Below, one piece after another: positions 20,494-30,575 of a stretch of 64,000 nt of DNA. The stretch is from UBA6164 sp964344155 (lineage in GTDB: Bacteria > Patescibacteriota > Gracilibacteria > BD1-5 > UBA6164). The DNA lies in NCBI GenBank assembly GCA_964344155.1, contig CAYFMG010000005.1, positions 1-64,000 of the forward strand, written 5' to 3'. Each line of letters opens with the position of its first letter. Positions within the stretch are counted from its first letter, which is position 1. The notes under the pieces are model-generated. The model did no database searches. It had not been told where the DNA came from and worked only from the letters and a program-made list of their open reading frames with translations. The translations under genes and the position numbers were made by a program.

Positions 20494-22092
20494 TTATTTT
20501 AGTTTGTTAATATAATTAAATGCTTTTTTTCATTCAAAAAGTATTGTGCTATTTTCTGTTACATTATTTAGGTTTTGTAGTATATTTTCTTTTTTAAATT
20601 TTCCTTGAGTTAATCATTTTTCTAAGTATTTTTTATAGTTTACTCAAACAAAAAGTACTTGATTAACTTGGTTGTTTTTAGCTATGCTTTTTCATATATT
20701 ATAATGGATTTTTTCTGAATCTTTTCAAAGTTCTAGTATATCATCCATTACAAGTATTTTGTTTCATTTGTAACTATTTAATACTTCTATTCATGCTTGT
20801 AATCAGTTTTCTGATAAGTTATAAGTATCATCTATTATTGTGTATTTTTCTCTTTTTTCTATGTGTAGAGTGTTTTGTGGTGTTTTTAGATTTTTTAGAT
20901 ATTGTTTAATTTCAGTTGTTTTAAATCATAGATCATAACAAAAGGCTATTACTCAAGTTAAATTTATGATATTGTGCTCACCTATTAGGTCTATTGTTAT
21001 TTTTGTTTTTGTTTTTTTGTATTCAAACTCAAACTCTGTTTTTCAATTTTTGTTTGATAATATATTGTATTTTGCATCTGCTTTTGAGTGTTTTCAATAT
21101 TTTACTATGTTTAGTTCTTTGTTAAATTTTATAGTTCTTATATTATCATTATTCCAGTTTACATATAGTGTTCAGTTGTTTTCTAGTACCTTGTTTGCTA
21201 TTTCAGATTTAGCTTTTTTGATATTTTCTTGAGTTCAAAATAATCATATGTGTTGGTTTCATACAGCTGTTAAAAATCAGTATTTGTGATTTGCTATATT
21301 TCAAAGAGTATTTATTTCTCATACTCTATAAGCTCACATTTCTACTACAAAGTATTTATATGAGTCCTTTAGTTTGTTTAATACTATATCAGCTACTCAT
21401 AGTTCTGAGTTGATATTTTCTGGTGTTTTAAGTGTTTTTCATTCTTGTTCTAAAATAGATGCTATAAATTCTTTTACACTTGATTTTCCGTAGCTTCAAG
21501 TTATTCATACTTTTATAGGAGAATTAATTTGTTTTGATTTTTCTATAGCATTTTTTATTTTTTTATTTTTTAAGTGGTTTACTAGAGGTAAAGTAAGTAG
21601 TATTATAAAAAATATAACTATTGGTGAAAATAGTAGTATAGAAAGTATGTAAGTATGTACCCAAAAACCTAACTCATAGTATACTATGTATCAAATATCT
21701 ATTGATAGTCATACTAAGAGTAGAGCTATGGTTAGCTTCATTCTTCATGTAAGTTTTGGTAGTAAAAGAGTTTTTTGTTTTATTTTACGTAGTATGAATA
21801 GGTTTTGTATAAGTAAAAAATATAATAATATATTATACATTATTATTTCAAAAGGCCTGTCTATAAAAACAATTATACTCAATAAAAGTAGTGGGAATTC
21901 TAGTACTGTCCACATGTTTATTGCTGCACTTTTTCATTGAGGTGTAAATATGTATTCTTTAAATCTATCCCATCTATATTCTTTTAGTTGAATAGTGTAA
22001 AGCCAAAAAGAAAATTTATAAAAAAATGGCAGAGTTGCTAATGTCAAAATAAGATAATGCTCAAACAGCATCATGTTTTCTATAAAAAACAT
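20494..22092 (-). CDS. MurF-like Mur ligase with N-terminal membrane domain
   Basis: The 532-residue protein begins with about five hydrophobic helices (residues 10-190), followed by a Mur ligase. The P-loop VGITGSYGKSSVKEF is at about residue 215, then TPENINSELGVADIVL, the EMGAYRVGEI metal/Lys region, a VGNQHIGLFGT motif and DDTYNLSENGLQAGIEVL in the C-terminal domain. These fit MurF (UDP-MurNAc-tripeptide D-Ala-D-Ala ligase) or a MurT/CapB-like relative. Most key glycines are TGA codons. It is the first gene of the operon with DegT and FemX-like proteins. Confidence 0.85.
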
Positions 22093-22126
22093 TTTTAAGT
22101 AGTTATTAATTTAAATAGATATTTTT

Positions 22127-22228
22127 TCATAACTCATCCTTGAATTCCTTCTCTTACTTAAGAGAAGGAGGCTACCCTTTTGTTTTTCCCCTCTCTTAAG
22201 TAAGAGGGGGGTTAGGGGTGAGTTATGA
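22127..22228. repeat. Short inverted-repeat element (gene-less copy of the DUF559 element)
   Basis: A 102 bp element with ends TCATAACTCA and TGAGTTATGA and two inner palindromes (TCTTACTTAAGAGA and TCTCTTAAGTAAGA). A near copy lies at 61064-61164, and the same ends bound the DUF559 gene at 59685-60170. Confidence 0.8.
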
Positions 22229-22230
22229 TT

Positions 22231-22989
22231 TTATATATTGTTTAAAAAAGTATTTATTAGTTTTTCTGGTGAGTGTAGGTGTATTCAGTGTTTTTCGTTT
22301 TCTAGTATTATCATTTTTGAGTTAACTATATTTTTTCTCATATATTTTCAATCAGACACTGGTGTGTATGTGTCTTTTTCTCACCATATAAGTAGAGTAT
22401 TTTGTTTTATCTCACTTATTTCATCTTTTAGATCAGATTTAATCATATTTAAGTATGTTTGTTTTAAATATGGATTTTTCTCTGCTTCTAAATAATCTTG
22501 TCATCAGATAAGTTTATAAAATATTGTTCTGACTCAAGGAATTTTTTTAAGTATTTTGAAAGGTTTAATTATAGTATTTAGGACTTTTCTTTTTAGTGAT
22601 CTTTTTTTATCGTTTCTGATTCATGCTGAATTATTTAGTATAAGTCTATCTATTTTTATTTTTCATCTATTTGCTATTTTTATACTTATAGCTCATCCAT
22701 TACTATGTCACCATAGGATTATGTTTTTTAGTTTTCTATTTCTTATAAACTCTTCTATAACAGAAACATAGTCATCCAGCTCAAAGACTTTTTCTAGTTT
22801 TGTGTTTCAAAATCATGGTAGATCAGGTACTATTACATTGAATCAATGATTGAATAATAATTCTCAAGCTTCTAACCAACTCTGAGAACTTCATCACCAT
22901 CAGTGTAGTATAACTATAGTGTGTTTGTTTTTCTTATCAATCCAGTCCTCAAAAAAGATTTCTATATTTGTTTTTTTTACTTGGTTCAT
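22231..22989 (-). CDS. Alpha/beta hydrolase
   Basis: A 252-residue alpha/beta-fold hydrolase. The oxyanion loop LHGWGGSSQSW lies near residue 25-35, the PDLPGFGNT segment follows, and the nucleophile elbow is seen as GCHSNGG (Ser at about residue 98). Near the C-terminus WGEKDTYTP supplies the acid and NEKHGIHLHSP supplies the His. Many conserved glycines are TGA. Substrate is unknown. A hairpin terminator stands between its start and the gene upstream. Confidence 0.88.
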
Positions 22990-22994
22990 ATAAA

Positions 22995-23024
22995 AAAATA
23001 AGATTAAATTAATTTAATCTTATT
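22995..23024. terminator. Hairpin terminator
   Basis: AATAAGATTAAA / TTTAATCTTATT perfect stem between the gene ending at 23072 and the hydrolase start (22989), with a T-run on the minus strand. Confidence 0.65.
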
Positions 23025-23071
23025 CTAAGGATAATGTAATTATTTTCAAGCTATATTTTTATTTAATTGTT

Positions 23072-24310
23072 TTATTCTAGTTCAGGTCCAAAAACATTTT
23101 TAATATATTCTCAATTTTGTATTTTTCATATGGCTTTTATTCTCATATAATCTGTGTCTATATAGGCTGTTGTGATATTTTCATGTTGGGTTGTTTTTTT
23201 GTCTTTACATAAGACTCTTACATTTGTTTTTGCAAATTTTGGTATATTGTCTATAGCATCATTTTCTGTTAGTATGAAATATGTTCAAGTTAATTTACTA
23301 AAATGTCTTTTTGTAATATCTCACCAATATACTTTTTTTCAATATATATCATAAATATTTATATCTTTAAATATTTCATCATTTTTACTTTCTTTTAAAT
23401 GCTTTCAGTTTCTGGGAAATTGATCCATTTCTCCAGTTTTTTTTTCATTTTGTCTTTTAAAATAAAAATTTTGTTTATCTAGTAGGTATGATTTTTCAGG
23501 TTTTCATCTTCATAATAATACAGCTTCTATATTATACAATATTAGTTCTCTTCAATATATTTCAGGAAAAAATTTTTTGATTTGTTCTAATACAAAAATT
23601 ATTATTTTTTCTTCAAACTCAGTTTTACTAAAAATCTCAAAACTATTATTTATATTTTCTATAAAATCTTCAATTTTTTCTAAATTAAGTTGATGGTATT
23701 TTGTTTTTAATAGTAATAGTAACTGTATCAAATCAGATCATCATTCTACGTTGTTGTTTTTTCATTTAATAAAAACAACAGTCTCTATTAAATCATTTAC
23801 AAGTATTTTAAAACTTTCTTGAGAGTCTTTTTTTATTATTTCATTATTGTACTCACTAGTGTTTTTTATCCATTTACTTACTAAAAATTCTTTAAAAAAT
23901 AGTTCTATAAGATATATTTCATTTACATCAACAGACGGGTTGTTAAAAAATTCTTTTCCAGCAATTCATTCTTTTGTTCATAATCATTCTTTCAATATAT
24001 CTTTTAATTCAGGATGATTTGTATATATTTTATTTAAGAATTTACTTAAATAAAACAAAAAGAATTCTAGATTATGTATATCTATTTTTTCATCTGATTC
24101 CCAATTAAATTCATATCAAAATATTTCTTTAATCATTGAACTGATTCATCATTTTTCTTTAACTATTTTGCTAGCTAAGCTGTTTTGAATATTATATTCT
24201 TTTAGATATAATTTAAAAAAGAAGTCTAGTTGATCCGTGAAGTCTTTTACCGTTTTTGGTGCTATTTTTGTTAATTCATTTATACTTTCTACAGTTTTTA
24301 GTTGTTCCAT
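23072..24310 (-). CDS. Hypothetical protein, no recognised family
   Basis: A 412-residue soluble protein, mostly helical and Lys/Glu/Ile/Phe-rich (MEQLKTVESINELTKIAPK...). The C-terminal 120 residues look different, with YLLDKQNFYFKRQ and a beta-rich KKVYGGDITKRHFSKL section and a Thr/Tyr-rich end (ENITTAYIDTDYMRI). The latter could be a small nuclease- or phage-like domain, but nothing definite is seen. It has its own conserved promoter 32 bp upstream. TGA codons occur throughout. Confidence 0.55.
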
Positions 24311-24342
24311 CTATGTTTATTTGTTATATTATTATGATTTTA

Positions 24343-24370
24343 ATTATAAGGATTATATTTTTAAAGTCAA
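24343..24370 (-). promoter_or_regulatory. Promoter, TTGACT-N16-TATAAT
   Basis: Minus-strand TTGACT, 16 bp, TATAAT serving the gene at 24310. A plus-strand promoter for the foreign-type gene starts 22 bp away, so this region is divergent. Confidence 0.8.
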
Positions 24371-24392
24371 TATCCGCTAATTAAAAAAACTT

Positions 24393-24420
24393 TTGATTTT
24401 AATTTGTATTAAAATATAAT
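24393..24420 (+). promoter_or_regulatory. Promoter, TTGATT-N16-TATAAT
   Basis: TTGATT, 16 bp, TATAAT, ending 36 bp before the start at 24457. Confidence 0.65.
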
Positions 24421-24456
24421 ATTGTATGGTAATGTGTGGGGAAAAAGGAGAAGCTT

Positions 24457-24675
24457 ATGAAGTGGAAAGTTTGTTTAAATATTCTTGCTGTAGCTTTTAT
24501 CGTTGGTGTTTGGTATTATTTTTCTACTAATGAAGAGAAAAAAATATCAAATTTACATAATGCATCTTTTGATAGTGTTATTTGTAATTATGAAAAAGGT
24601 ACATGTTATGTTGGGTATCGTTTTTATAAAACACCTGCGGTAAAAACTTTAAAACAGAGGATGATTTTGGTATGA
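24457..24675 (+). CDS. Small membrane-anchored protein, foreign-type gene ending in TGA
   Basis: A 72-residue protein: MKWKVCLNILAVAFIVGVWYY is a single hydrophobic anchor, followed by an extracytoplasmic part with a Cys pair (VICNYEKGTCYVGY). The start is set at 24457 because AAGGAG lies 5 bp before it. Standard-code reading ends at TGA (24673-24675), and a strong terminator hairpin begins 28 bp later. With TGA as Gly the frame would run on for 36 more codons through that hairpin to TAA at 24781. The terminator shows that the TGA was the true stop when the gene was written. Glycine is GGN. Confidence 0.7.
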   Translation: MKWKVCLNILAVAFIVGVWYYFSTNEEKKISNLHNASFDSVICNYEKGTCYVGYRFYKTPAVKTLKQRMILV

Positions 24676-24703
24676 AATTTGTTCTTTGTTGTATTGAAAT
24701 TAG

Positions 24704-24737
24704 GAGTCTGGCATTTTTGTCAGGCTCTATTTTTTTA
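24704..24737 (+). terminator. Intrinsic terminator after the TGA-stopped gene
   Basis: GAGTCTGGCA (24704-24713) pairs with TGTCAGGCTC (24718-24727) across a TTTT loop, with two G-T wobbles, then a run of T. Confidence 0.8.
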
Positions 24738-24800
24738 TAAAAACTTGATTTATAATATAAATTGTTACAATCAGACTGCTTAAAACTTAATAATAAAAAT

Positions 24801-25601
24801 ATGATTTCAGAATTTTGAACTATAGATACACAAATATCTAATGATCTACTTGACCATGTAAAAGGTTCTACTTTTTATTTAAAAAATCCACAAATATGCC
24901 AATGTATAGATGGTAGAAGAACATTAAATGAAAGTAATATGGGTATGAGTATACCAGGTTGAGGTATATGACAATTAGCTGTTATGTTAGCTGTACTTGA
25001 AGAAACTATTATTTCAAAACAAAAAGATTTCAGAGAAAAAGCTTTGGAAATACTTTTTGATGTATTATGAGGGGAATAAAATTTAAGTTTTCATACTGAT
25101 GATCATCACTTAGATTGAGGTTTTTGATGTGGTCATATTTCTCTTATGTTATCAACTGAAGCTAGAGAAAAATATGGTTTATCAGATGAAAGTGCTGTAT
25201 ATATAAAAGATGTTATAGAAAAATATAGTGATAAAGCTATTGTAAATGTATTAAAATGAGATCATGAAGAGTTAGCTATTATGAAACTATACTCTACTCA
25301 TCATAGTATTCATGCTAATCATGATGGAAAACAATATTTTGTTTATACTCCAAAAATAGCTTTTATAAGAAACAAAGAAATAGCTAGAAAAATTTATAGA
25401 GAGTTTATAGAATGAACTAGTATAAGCTTGACTCCTGATACTTTGACTGAGATGTTTCAAAGAAAAACAGATATAAATTTTTATAATACTGTTCATACTC
25501 TTGCTCCAAACTTACCTGTATATGAATTAAAACACTCTTTATCCGGTAGTGTTAGGTATTTCAAAAAAGTGGCAGATAAATCAATGGATTTATGAGCTTA
25601 A
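24801..25601 (+). pseudogene. Carbonic-anhydrase-like protein interrupted by in-frame TAA
   Basis: A single frame of 267 codons is broken by one TAA at 25077-25079. The first part has a CIDGRRTL motif and the Gly-rich SIPGGGIGQL. The second part has HTDDHHLDGGFGCGHI. Cys-x-Asp-x-Arg followed by a His/Cys-Gly-His pattern resembles beta-type or cadmium-dependent carbonic anhydrases, so zinc or another metal may be bound. Both halves stay in the same frame, so a single base change explains the break. TGA as Gly is used on both sides. If the TAA is real the product is inactive; a sequencing error is the alternative. Confidence 0.6.
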
Positions 25602-25616
25602 AAAAACTTGACTTTT

Positions 25617-25655
25617 ATAAAATAGTCTTACAATAACTATTGTGACTATTTTATT
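25617..25655. terminator. Hairpin terminator
   Basis: AAAATAGTC / GACTATTTT stem followed by a T-run, 16 bp after the carbonic-anhydrase-like frame. Confidence 0.65.
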
Positions 25656-25672
25656 TTTTTAATTATTTTACT

Positions 25673-26800
25673 ATGAAAAGTATTATAAGTTTGATAGTAA
25701 CTATGTTACTAATTTGATTAACTAGTGTTTATGCGTCTTATGATGACGATGATAGATATGATGATGATCATTATGAATATAAGTATGAAGATGAAGATGA
25801 CGATGATAGATATGAAGATGACGATGATGATGATGATGATGATAGATTTGGTATGGATAGAATTAAAAAAGCTAGAGAAAGTTTTGAGGAAAAAATGGAA
25901 GACCATAATGAAAAATTAAAAGAGAGAATGGATCAAATGAGAGAAAGAATAGAGTCTCTTAGAGAAAAACATCAAAAAGATTTAGAGGAAAGAATGGAAA
26001 AAGCTAAAGAAAGAGCTGAACAATCTAGAGAAGAATTTGAAGAAAGAATGGAAAAAGCTAAAGAACAAAGAGAAAGAATGAAAGAAATGGCTGAGGAAGA
26101 AAGAGAAGAAATGAAAGAAAAATTAGAAGAAATGAAAGAAAAAAAGAAAGAAGAATTAAGAATGAATAAAGATGAAATAAAAAATAATTTAAAAGAGTTT
26201 AATGAAGGTTTTAGAGATAACTTAAAAGAAGAATTAGCTAAATTATCAGAAGAACAAAAAGAAGAATTAAAAGAAATAAAAGAAATATTTGAACAAAATG
26301 CTGAAGAGTTAAAAGAAAAAATCAAAAACAGTTATAAGGATTATGAATTAAAAGAAGAATATATAGAAGAACTTGAAGAATTAAGAGATAGTTTTTACGA
26401 AGATACAAAAAATGCTATATGAGATGCTTCAGCTGTAGCTTTGGATTTAATAAATAAAAGAAAAGATGTATTCTTGGAAAATAAAGCTATAAGAGAAGAA
26501 AATGAAGCAACAAGAAAAGCTTATAGAGCTGAACTTGCTGACAAAGTAGTAGAACACAAAACAGTTTTCTTGGATAGAATAAATGCAGCTTTAGACAAAA
26601 TGACTGATTCTAAAATAGAAAGACTTTTAGGAAAATTAGAACAAATAGAAGATAGAGTATCTAAAATGAACTTAAGTGAAGAAAAAGCTGATGAAATAAA
26701 TTCTAAAATAATAGCATTAAAAGAAATATTAGAAGAAAAATTAGAGCTTAATACTTCAGAAGAAGATGAGCTTGATATAAACGGTTTATTAGGATTATAA
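25673..26800 (+). CDS. Exported acidic protein with long charged helix
   Basis: A 375-residue protein. The signal peptide (MKSIISLIVTMLLIGLTSVYA) contains one TGA-Gly, so the native start lies at 25673 rather than further in. Residues 22-60 are an Asp/Tyr/Arg-rich tract made of short GAT repeats (DDDDRYDDD and similar). From about residue 63 a Glu/Lys/Arg-rich region of 200 residues without breaks (EERMEKAKER type repeats) should form a single long alpha helix or coiled coil. The last part is also helical and acidic. It is probably a surface stalk or calcium-binding fibre; no family is recognised. Confidence 0.7.
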
Positions 26801-26836
26801 AAAAAAGGATTTGACATTAAGTCAAATCCTTTTTTT
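26800..26836. terminator. Bidirectional terminator at the island border
   Basis: AAAAAAAGGATTTGAC / GTCAAATCCTTTTTTT perfect stem. It separates the native acidic protein gene from the foreign-type island. Confidence 0.85.
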
Positions 26837-26858
26837 AAATTCCTTTTTTATTACTGTT

Positions 26859-27896
26859 TTAAGCCTTCATGAACTCTAATTCGTTCCATGGAATTTTGGC
26901 TCTTTTTTCACCTATGTAAAATATTACCATTCCACCACGTATAACCATATCCATGGGAGGGTTTGTGATAACATCCCCATTTTTTACAGCTAATACCGTT
27001 AGTCCAAACTTCGTTCGAAAACCCAGAAAGACATCTGAAAAAATCCATTCTTGATACATTTCAGCAGGGATATCTACTCGATACAATGTCGGCCCTTCAA
27101 GGTTTGACATCATATGTTGTAGCACGTTACTTGCTTCACGATCTTGCATTTCCTGAACCATAAGATAGGTACTGGAAGGTACAATAACTTGATTTAGATC
27201 TCTGTGATCAGCCGGCATGCTATACACCTTGTCTCTGTGGTCTTCATTATTCATGTAAACCACCATGTGAGCATGAGTGTTAACTTGACGAACCGCCCAG
27301 GCAGTGAAAAATGATTGATCATCATCATCACCATGAACAATTACTCTTGAAGCCTTATCTACACATGCTCTTTTATGCAAGTCATTCGACGAAAGGTCTT
27401 TTGCTCTTACAAACTTTACCCTTCCTTTAGCCGGATTTTCTTCCAGTTTTGTCGAACACAAAATAATCTCTCGTTTTTCCCTCTCTTTATCACCGAGAAT
27501 CTCATCAATCAGTTTCAGTGTACTATCTTCACGATAGCCCATAATAATGATGTGATCTTCTTCGTTGAGACTGACAAGGCCTTTGTACTGTTTTTCACTC
27601 ATTCTAACAACTCCTTCAGCAATTTTTCCGATAATTAAAGCCAATGCTCCAATTCCAAGAATCATGACAATTATGGCTATCCATTGACCACCTGAAGATG
27701 ATGGAGAAATATCTCCATAACCAACTGTAGTAACAGTTACCATAAACCACCAAGTATATCTTTCAGTGACAGCTGTTTCTCCAAAGTAAGTCATTGAGAT
27801 ATATCCTCCTACATACAAAACTACAAGTAGAGAGGAAATAATAACCCAACCATGACTTAACAAAAGAGAAATAAATCCTCTTATTAACTTTTTCAT
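26859..27896 (-). CDS. Two-helix K+ channel with RCK (TrkA-N) domain
   Basis: A 345-residue potassium channel. Two hydrophobic helices (about residues 15-35 and 70-92) flank a pore loop with the selectivity filter TTVGYGD at 56-62. The cytoplasmic part begins DHIIIMGYREDS near residue 112, a Rossmann TrkA-N domain, and a C-terminal TrkA-C-like region follows. Such channels are gated by nucleotides or ions. All glycines are GGN, the stop is TAA and AGAGGT precedes the start. It lies downstream of, and in line with, the aminopropyltransferase gene, the order seen in related operons of other bacteria. Confidence 0.92.
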   Translation of the reverse strand: MKKLIRGFISLLLSHGWVIISSLLVVLYVGGYISMTYFGETAVTERYTWWFMVTVTTVGYGDISPSSSGGQWIAIIVMILGIGALALIIGKIAEGVVRMSEKQYKGLVSLNEEDHIIIMGYREDSTLKLIDEILGDKEREKREIILCSTKLEENPAKGRVKFVRAKDLSSNDLHKRACVDKASRVIVHGDDDDQSFFTAWAVRQVNTHAHMVVYMNNEDHRDKVYSMPADHRDLNQVIVPSSTYLMVQEMQDREASNVLQHMMSNLEGPTLYRVDIPAEMYQEWIFSDVFLGFRTKFGLTVLAVKNGDVITNPPMDMVIRGGMVIFYIGEKRAKIPWNELEFMKA

Positions 27897-27959
27897 TTAC
27901 ATTTTTTACCTCTTTTCTATTTCATTAAAATTTTACTCTTTTACAACTATTTCATTTAA

Positions 27960-27982
27960 GGGGGGACTCGAAAGTCCCCCCT
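27960..27982. terminator. GC-rich hairpin
   Basis: GGGGGGACT / AGTCCCCCC stem between the aminopropyltransferase stop and the channel start; T-runs are short, so it may attenuate rather than stop transcription. Confidence 0.55.
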
Positions 27983-27992
27983 TGTGTTAAAA

Positions 27993-29708
27993 TTAATAGC
28001 TCTTCCAGGCATCTTCAACGTATTGATCAAGGAGGCACGGATACATAAGTGTGTTAACACATGTATCTTCAGAGTGCAATTCTCCTTTACCAAACGCCAA
28101 AGAGGCTACAAGAACTTCAGGTGTAATGTAGTCTGTCTCTACACCGAACTCTTCAATAGCACGAATCTGACTTTTCATCATATCCACACTAATATCTGAA
28201 TTCCATGCCAGGTAGTACCCCCATTCTCCAAAGGAAGGAATATCTTGACGATAAGGAATGGTCTGCAAACCTGCAGAATTCATTGTACGTCCTATTGTTA
28301 GGTACGACTCCTTTGCATAGTATGGTGAAGTAGACTGAATACTTACAACTGCTCCTGGATTCATATGCCACTGTAATTTTGTGAAAAACTCACGAGAATA
28401 AAGCTTGGTTAGCTCTACGCTAGAAGGATCAGGGAAATCAATAATCACAATATCCCATTTCTTTCCGTGTAATTCACTCACAAATTTATCAGCATCTACA
28501 TTATAGACGCTAATATCAGCAACATGCTCTACTTTGTATTCCCCATCAGGACCAAGTTCATCTGTTTCCAGATAAACCCCTTCAGTTTTTAATCCTGTTA
28601 CAGCATCCGTTGCTCGAGCCAAAACTCTTGCATCAGCAAAAGAATCGTTATTGAGCTTACGCATTACCTCATTAGTAGATGCAAACTTAACCATTGCTGG
28701 ATCAAGATCAACCAATGAAACAGATTCAACCGTAGGATACTTAAGGATTTCTCGTAAAGCTAAGCCATCACCACCACCAAGAACCAAAACATTAACAGCT
28801 CTTGGGTTTACTGCAAAGGTTGGGTGTACCAGCAAATCATGGTATCTCTTTTCATCCGTAGATGAGAATTGATTATTACCATTAATAAATACTCTTACAT
28901 CTCCCATTTCTTTGTTTTCTGTCATCACTATATGTTGATATCTACTTGTCTCCTTATGAATAATTGGGTCATCATAAAACTTTTGCTCCATCATGACATT
29001 CCAGTTTCGATTGTTTGTATAACCATACGCTAGGGCGATTGATGTCATAAGCAAAATAGCTACAGACGCCTTCCATGATTTCAGCATTTTCTGATGCATA
29101 AAGTAAGCAACAGTCAAAACTGCAACCAAAAAGTTAAAACCACCAACAATGAAGCTAATTTCTGTCAATGGGAAGTTTTTTAGAAGAAACTTAACCCAAA
29201 TAATGGCAAAAACAAATGCTCCAATATAATCCATCGCATAAACAATCTTGATATTTTTCTTGATTTTGATACCATGTGTATCAATGATTCTCATCACAAT
29301 AGGAATCTCAAAACCAATCAAAAAACCAATGCTGATAATGAAAAAATATTGAACCAGCAAAAAATGATCTGTCATGTATCCAAAAGCACCATAGATTGCA
29401 ATGGGAGCATAAGCTCCAAGTGTTGCAATTAGCACCTCAACCCATAAAAATTTCTCTACGAGATTATTATCAGAGGTTTTTTCTTGAACCCATCCAGAAA
29501 CCCCCATCATCAGCATCATTAATGCAATAACAATAGAGAATTGCTCAATACTGTTTCCCAGGATATACGTGGTCATAGTGGCCAATATATACTGATCAAC
29601 CAACCCTGCTCCTCCAGTTGTAAACATGGAGAAACCAATTAAAAATGTTAAAATTCTGGTTTCATCAAAGAAAAACCATTTACTTCTCAAATTCATAATC
29701 GCATCCAT
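27993..29708 (-). CDS. Membrane-anchored polyamine aminopropyltransferase (spermidine synthase-like)
   Basis: A 571-residue fusion. The first 235 residues hold about seven transmembrane helices. The C-terminal half is a spermidine synthase-type methyltransferase fold: VNVLVLGGGDGLALRE at about residue 307 binds decarboxylated AdoMet, SLVDLDPAMV follows, and DIVIIDFPDPSS (near 425) holds the catalytic Asp. It would transfer an aminopropyl group to a polyamine acceptor at the membrane. All glycines are GGN and the stop is TAA. No AdoMet decarboxylase gene is visible in this window, so the donor must come from elsewhere. Confidence 0.9.
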   Translation of the reverse strand: MDAIMNLRSKWFFFDETRILTFLIGFSMFTTGGAGLVDQYILATMTTYILGNSIEQFSIVIALMMLMMGVSGWVQEKTSDNNLVEKFLWVEVLIATLGAYAPIAIYGAFGYMTDHFLLVQYFFIISIGFLIGFEIPIVMRIIDTHGIKIKKNIKIVYAMDYIGAFVFAIIWVKFLLKNFPLTEISFIVGGFNFLVAVLTVAYFMHQKMLKSWKASVAILLMTSIALAYGYTNNRNWNVMMEQKFYDDPIIHKETSRYQHIVMTENKEMGDVRVFINGNNQFSSTDEKRYHDLLVHPTFAVNPRAVNVLVLGGGDGLALREILKYPTVESVSLVDLDPAMVKFASTNEVMRKLNNDSFADARVLARATDAVTGLKTEGVYLETDELGPDGEYKVEHVADISVYNVDADKFVSELHGKKWDIVIIDFPDPSSVELTKLYSREFFTKLQWHMNPGAVVSIQSTSPYYAKESYLTIGRTMNSAGLQTIPYRQDIPSFGEWGYYLAWNSDISVDMMKSQIRAIEEFGVETDYITPEVLVASLAFGKGELHSEDTCVNTLMYPCLLDQYVEDAWKSY

Positions 29709-29735
29709 TTCAAATTACCTTTTTTTCTTCTATTT

Positions 29736-30485
29736 TCAAAATTTTACTTTGTAGATACCTTCTCCATCCACAGCAATATACATATAACCAGATTCATCAA
29801 ACGTAATCCCCTCCTGATCTCCAGGTATGGGATTATTAAATTGTTCAATTACTTCGAATGTTTTAGTATCATACACCAAAATCAAATCTTCATCATCACT
29901 AATTATATACAGTAACCCATCTCTCTCAGCTAAACCAGCCAAGTCTGGAAATGGGAAATACGTAATAGAGTAGATATAGTACTTCCGTTTATCTTCATTC
30001 AACCTGACTTCAAACAACATCGAAGGATCTTTCTTTTTTGGATTCAAATTGTATGATTGGTTGACCACAAAAAGTCTACCAGAAAAATTGTGAATCCCTT
30101 CAATACCATACTTCTTATCCTTTTTGAGTACTTTCTTCCCTTCCCACTTACGGTGAATGGACAGTTCTCTTGTAGATCTTAAAGTATCAATACTGACAGA
30201 AAGAATATTGTCACTTCCTTCAATTGCAATATCAAGCTCTCCAGGTCTAATTCCTTTGGTTACTCCCTCAAGATCATAATCACCTAAGTGTTTTTGCCTC
30301 AAGATTTCACCACTAAGTGAGAGTTCAAAAATTGTCCCCTCATCTTCAATAGCAAAAATCGTTCCTGTCTCCTTCAGGTAAAAAAGCCCTGACACTTCTT
30401 TTACGGAGGAATTAAGCAAAACTCCCTCAGCAAATACATTACCATAACTAATAAGCCAAAGTAACGATACAAAAAAAGTTTTCAT
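29736..30485 (-). CDS. SdiA-regulated-like exported beta-propeller protein, ends in TGA
   Basis: A 249-residue protein with signal peptide (MKTFFVSLLWLISYGNVFA) and repeated beta strands of the type KEVSGLFYLKETGTIFAIEDEGTIFEL, matching the SdiA-regulated family of exported propellers. The motifs DLEGVT and GIEGIHNF recur as in that family. Its stop in the standard code is TGA (29736-29738); host reading would add Gly-Lys and then meet TAG, so the harm is small. AGGAG precedes the start. It lies next to the aminopropyltransferase gene, 27 bp away. Confidence 0.8.
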   Translation of the reverse strand: MKTFFVSLLWLISYGNVFAEGVLLNSSVKEVSGLFYLKETGTIFAIEDEGTIFELSLSGEILRQKHLGDYDLEGVTKGIRPGELDIAIEGSDNILSVSIDTLRSTRELSIHRKWEGKKVLKKDKKYGIEGIHNFSGRLFVVNQSYNLNPKKKDPSMLFEVRLNEDKRKYYIYSITYFPFPDLAGLAERDGLLYIISDDEDLILVYDTKTFEVIEQFNNPIPGDQEGITFDESGYMYIAVDGEGIYKVKF

Positions 30486-30575
30486 AATTTCTCCTACAAT
30501 ATTTTACATAGAATGTTAAAGAACAGCTGTTTATTTTAATTGTTATAAATAATATTTTTAAAATAAACTTTTATT

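Noticed and set aside
25718..26325. Minus-strand Ile/Ser-rich ORFs opposite the charged-helix protein
   Set aside because: They mirror the GAT/GAA repeats of the real gene and have no independent start signals.
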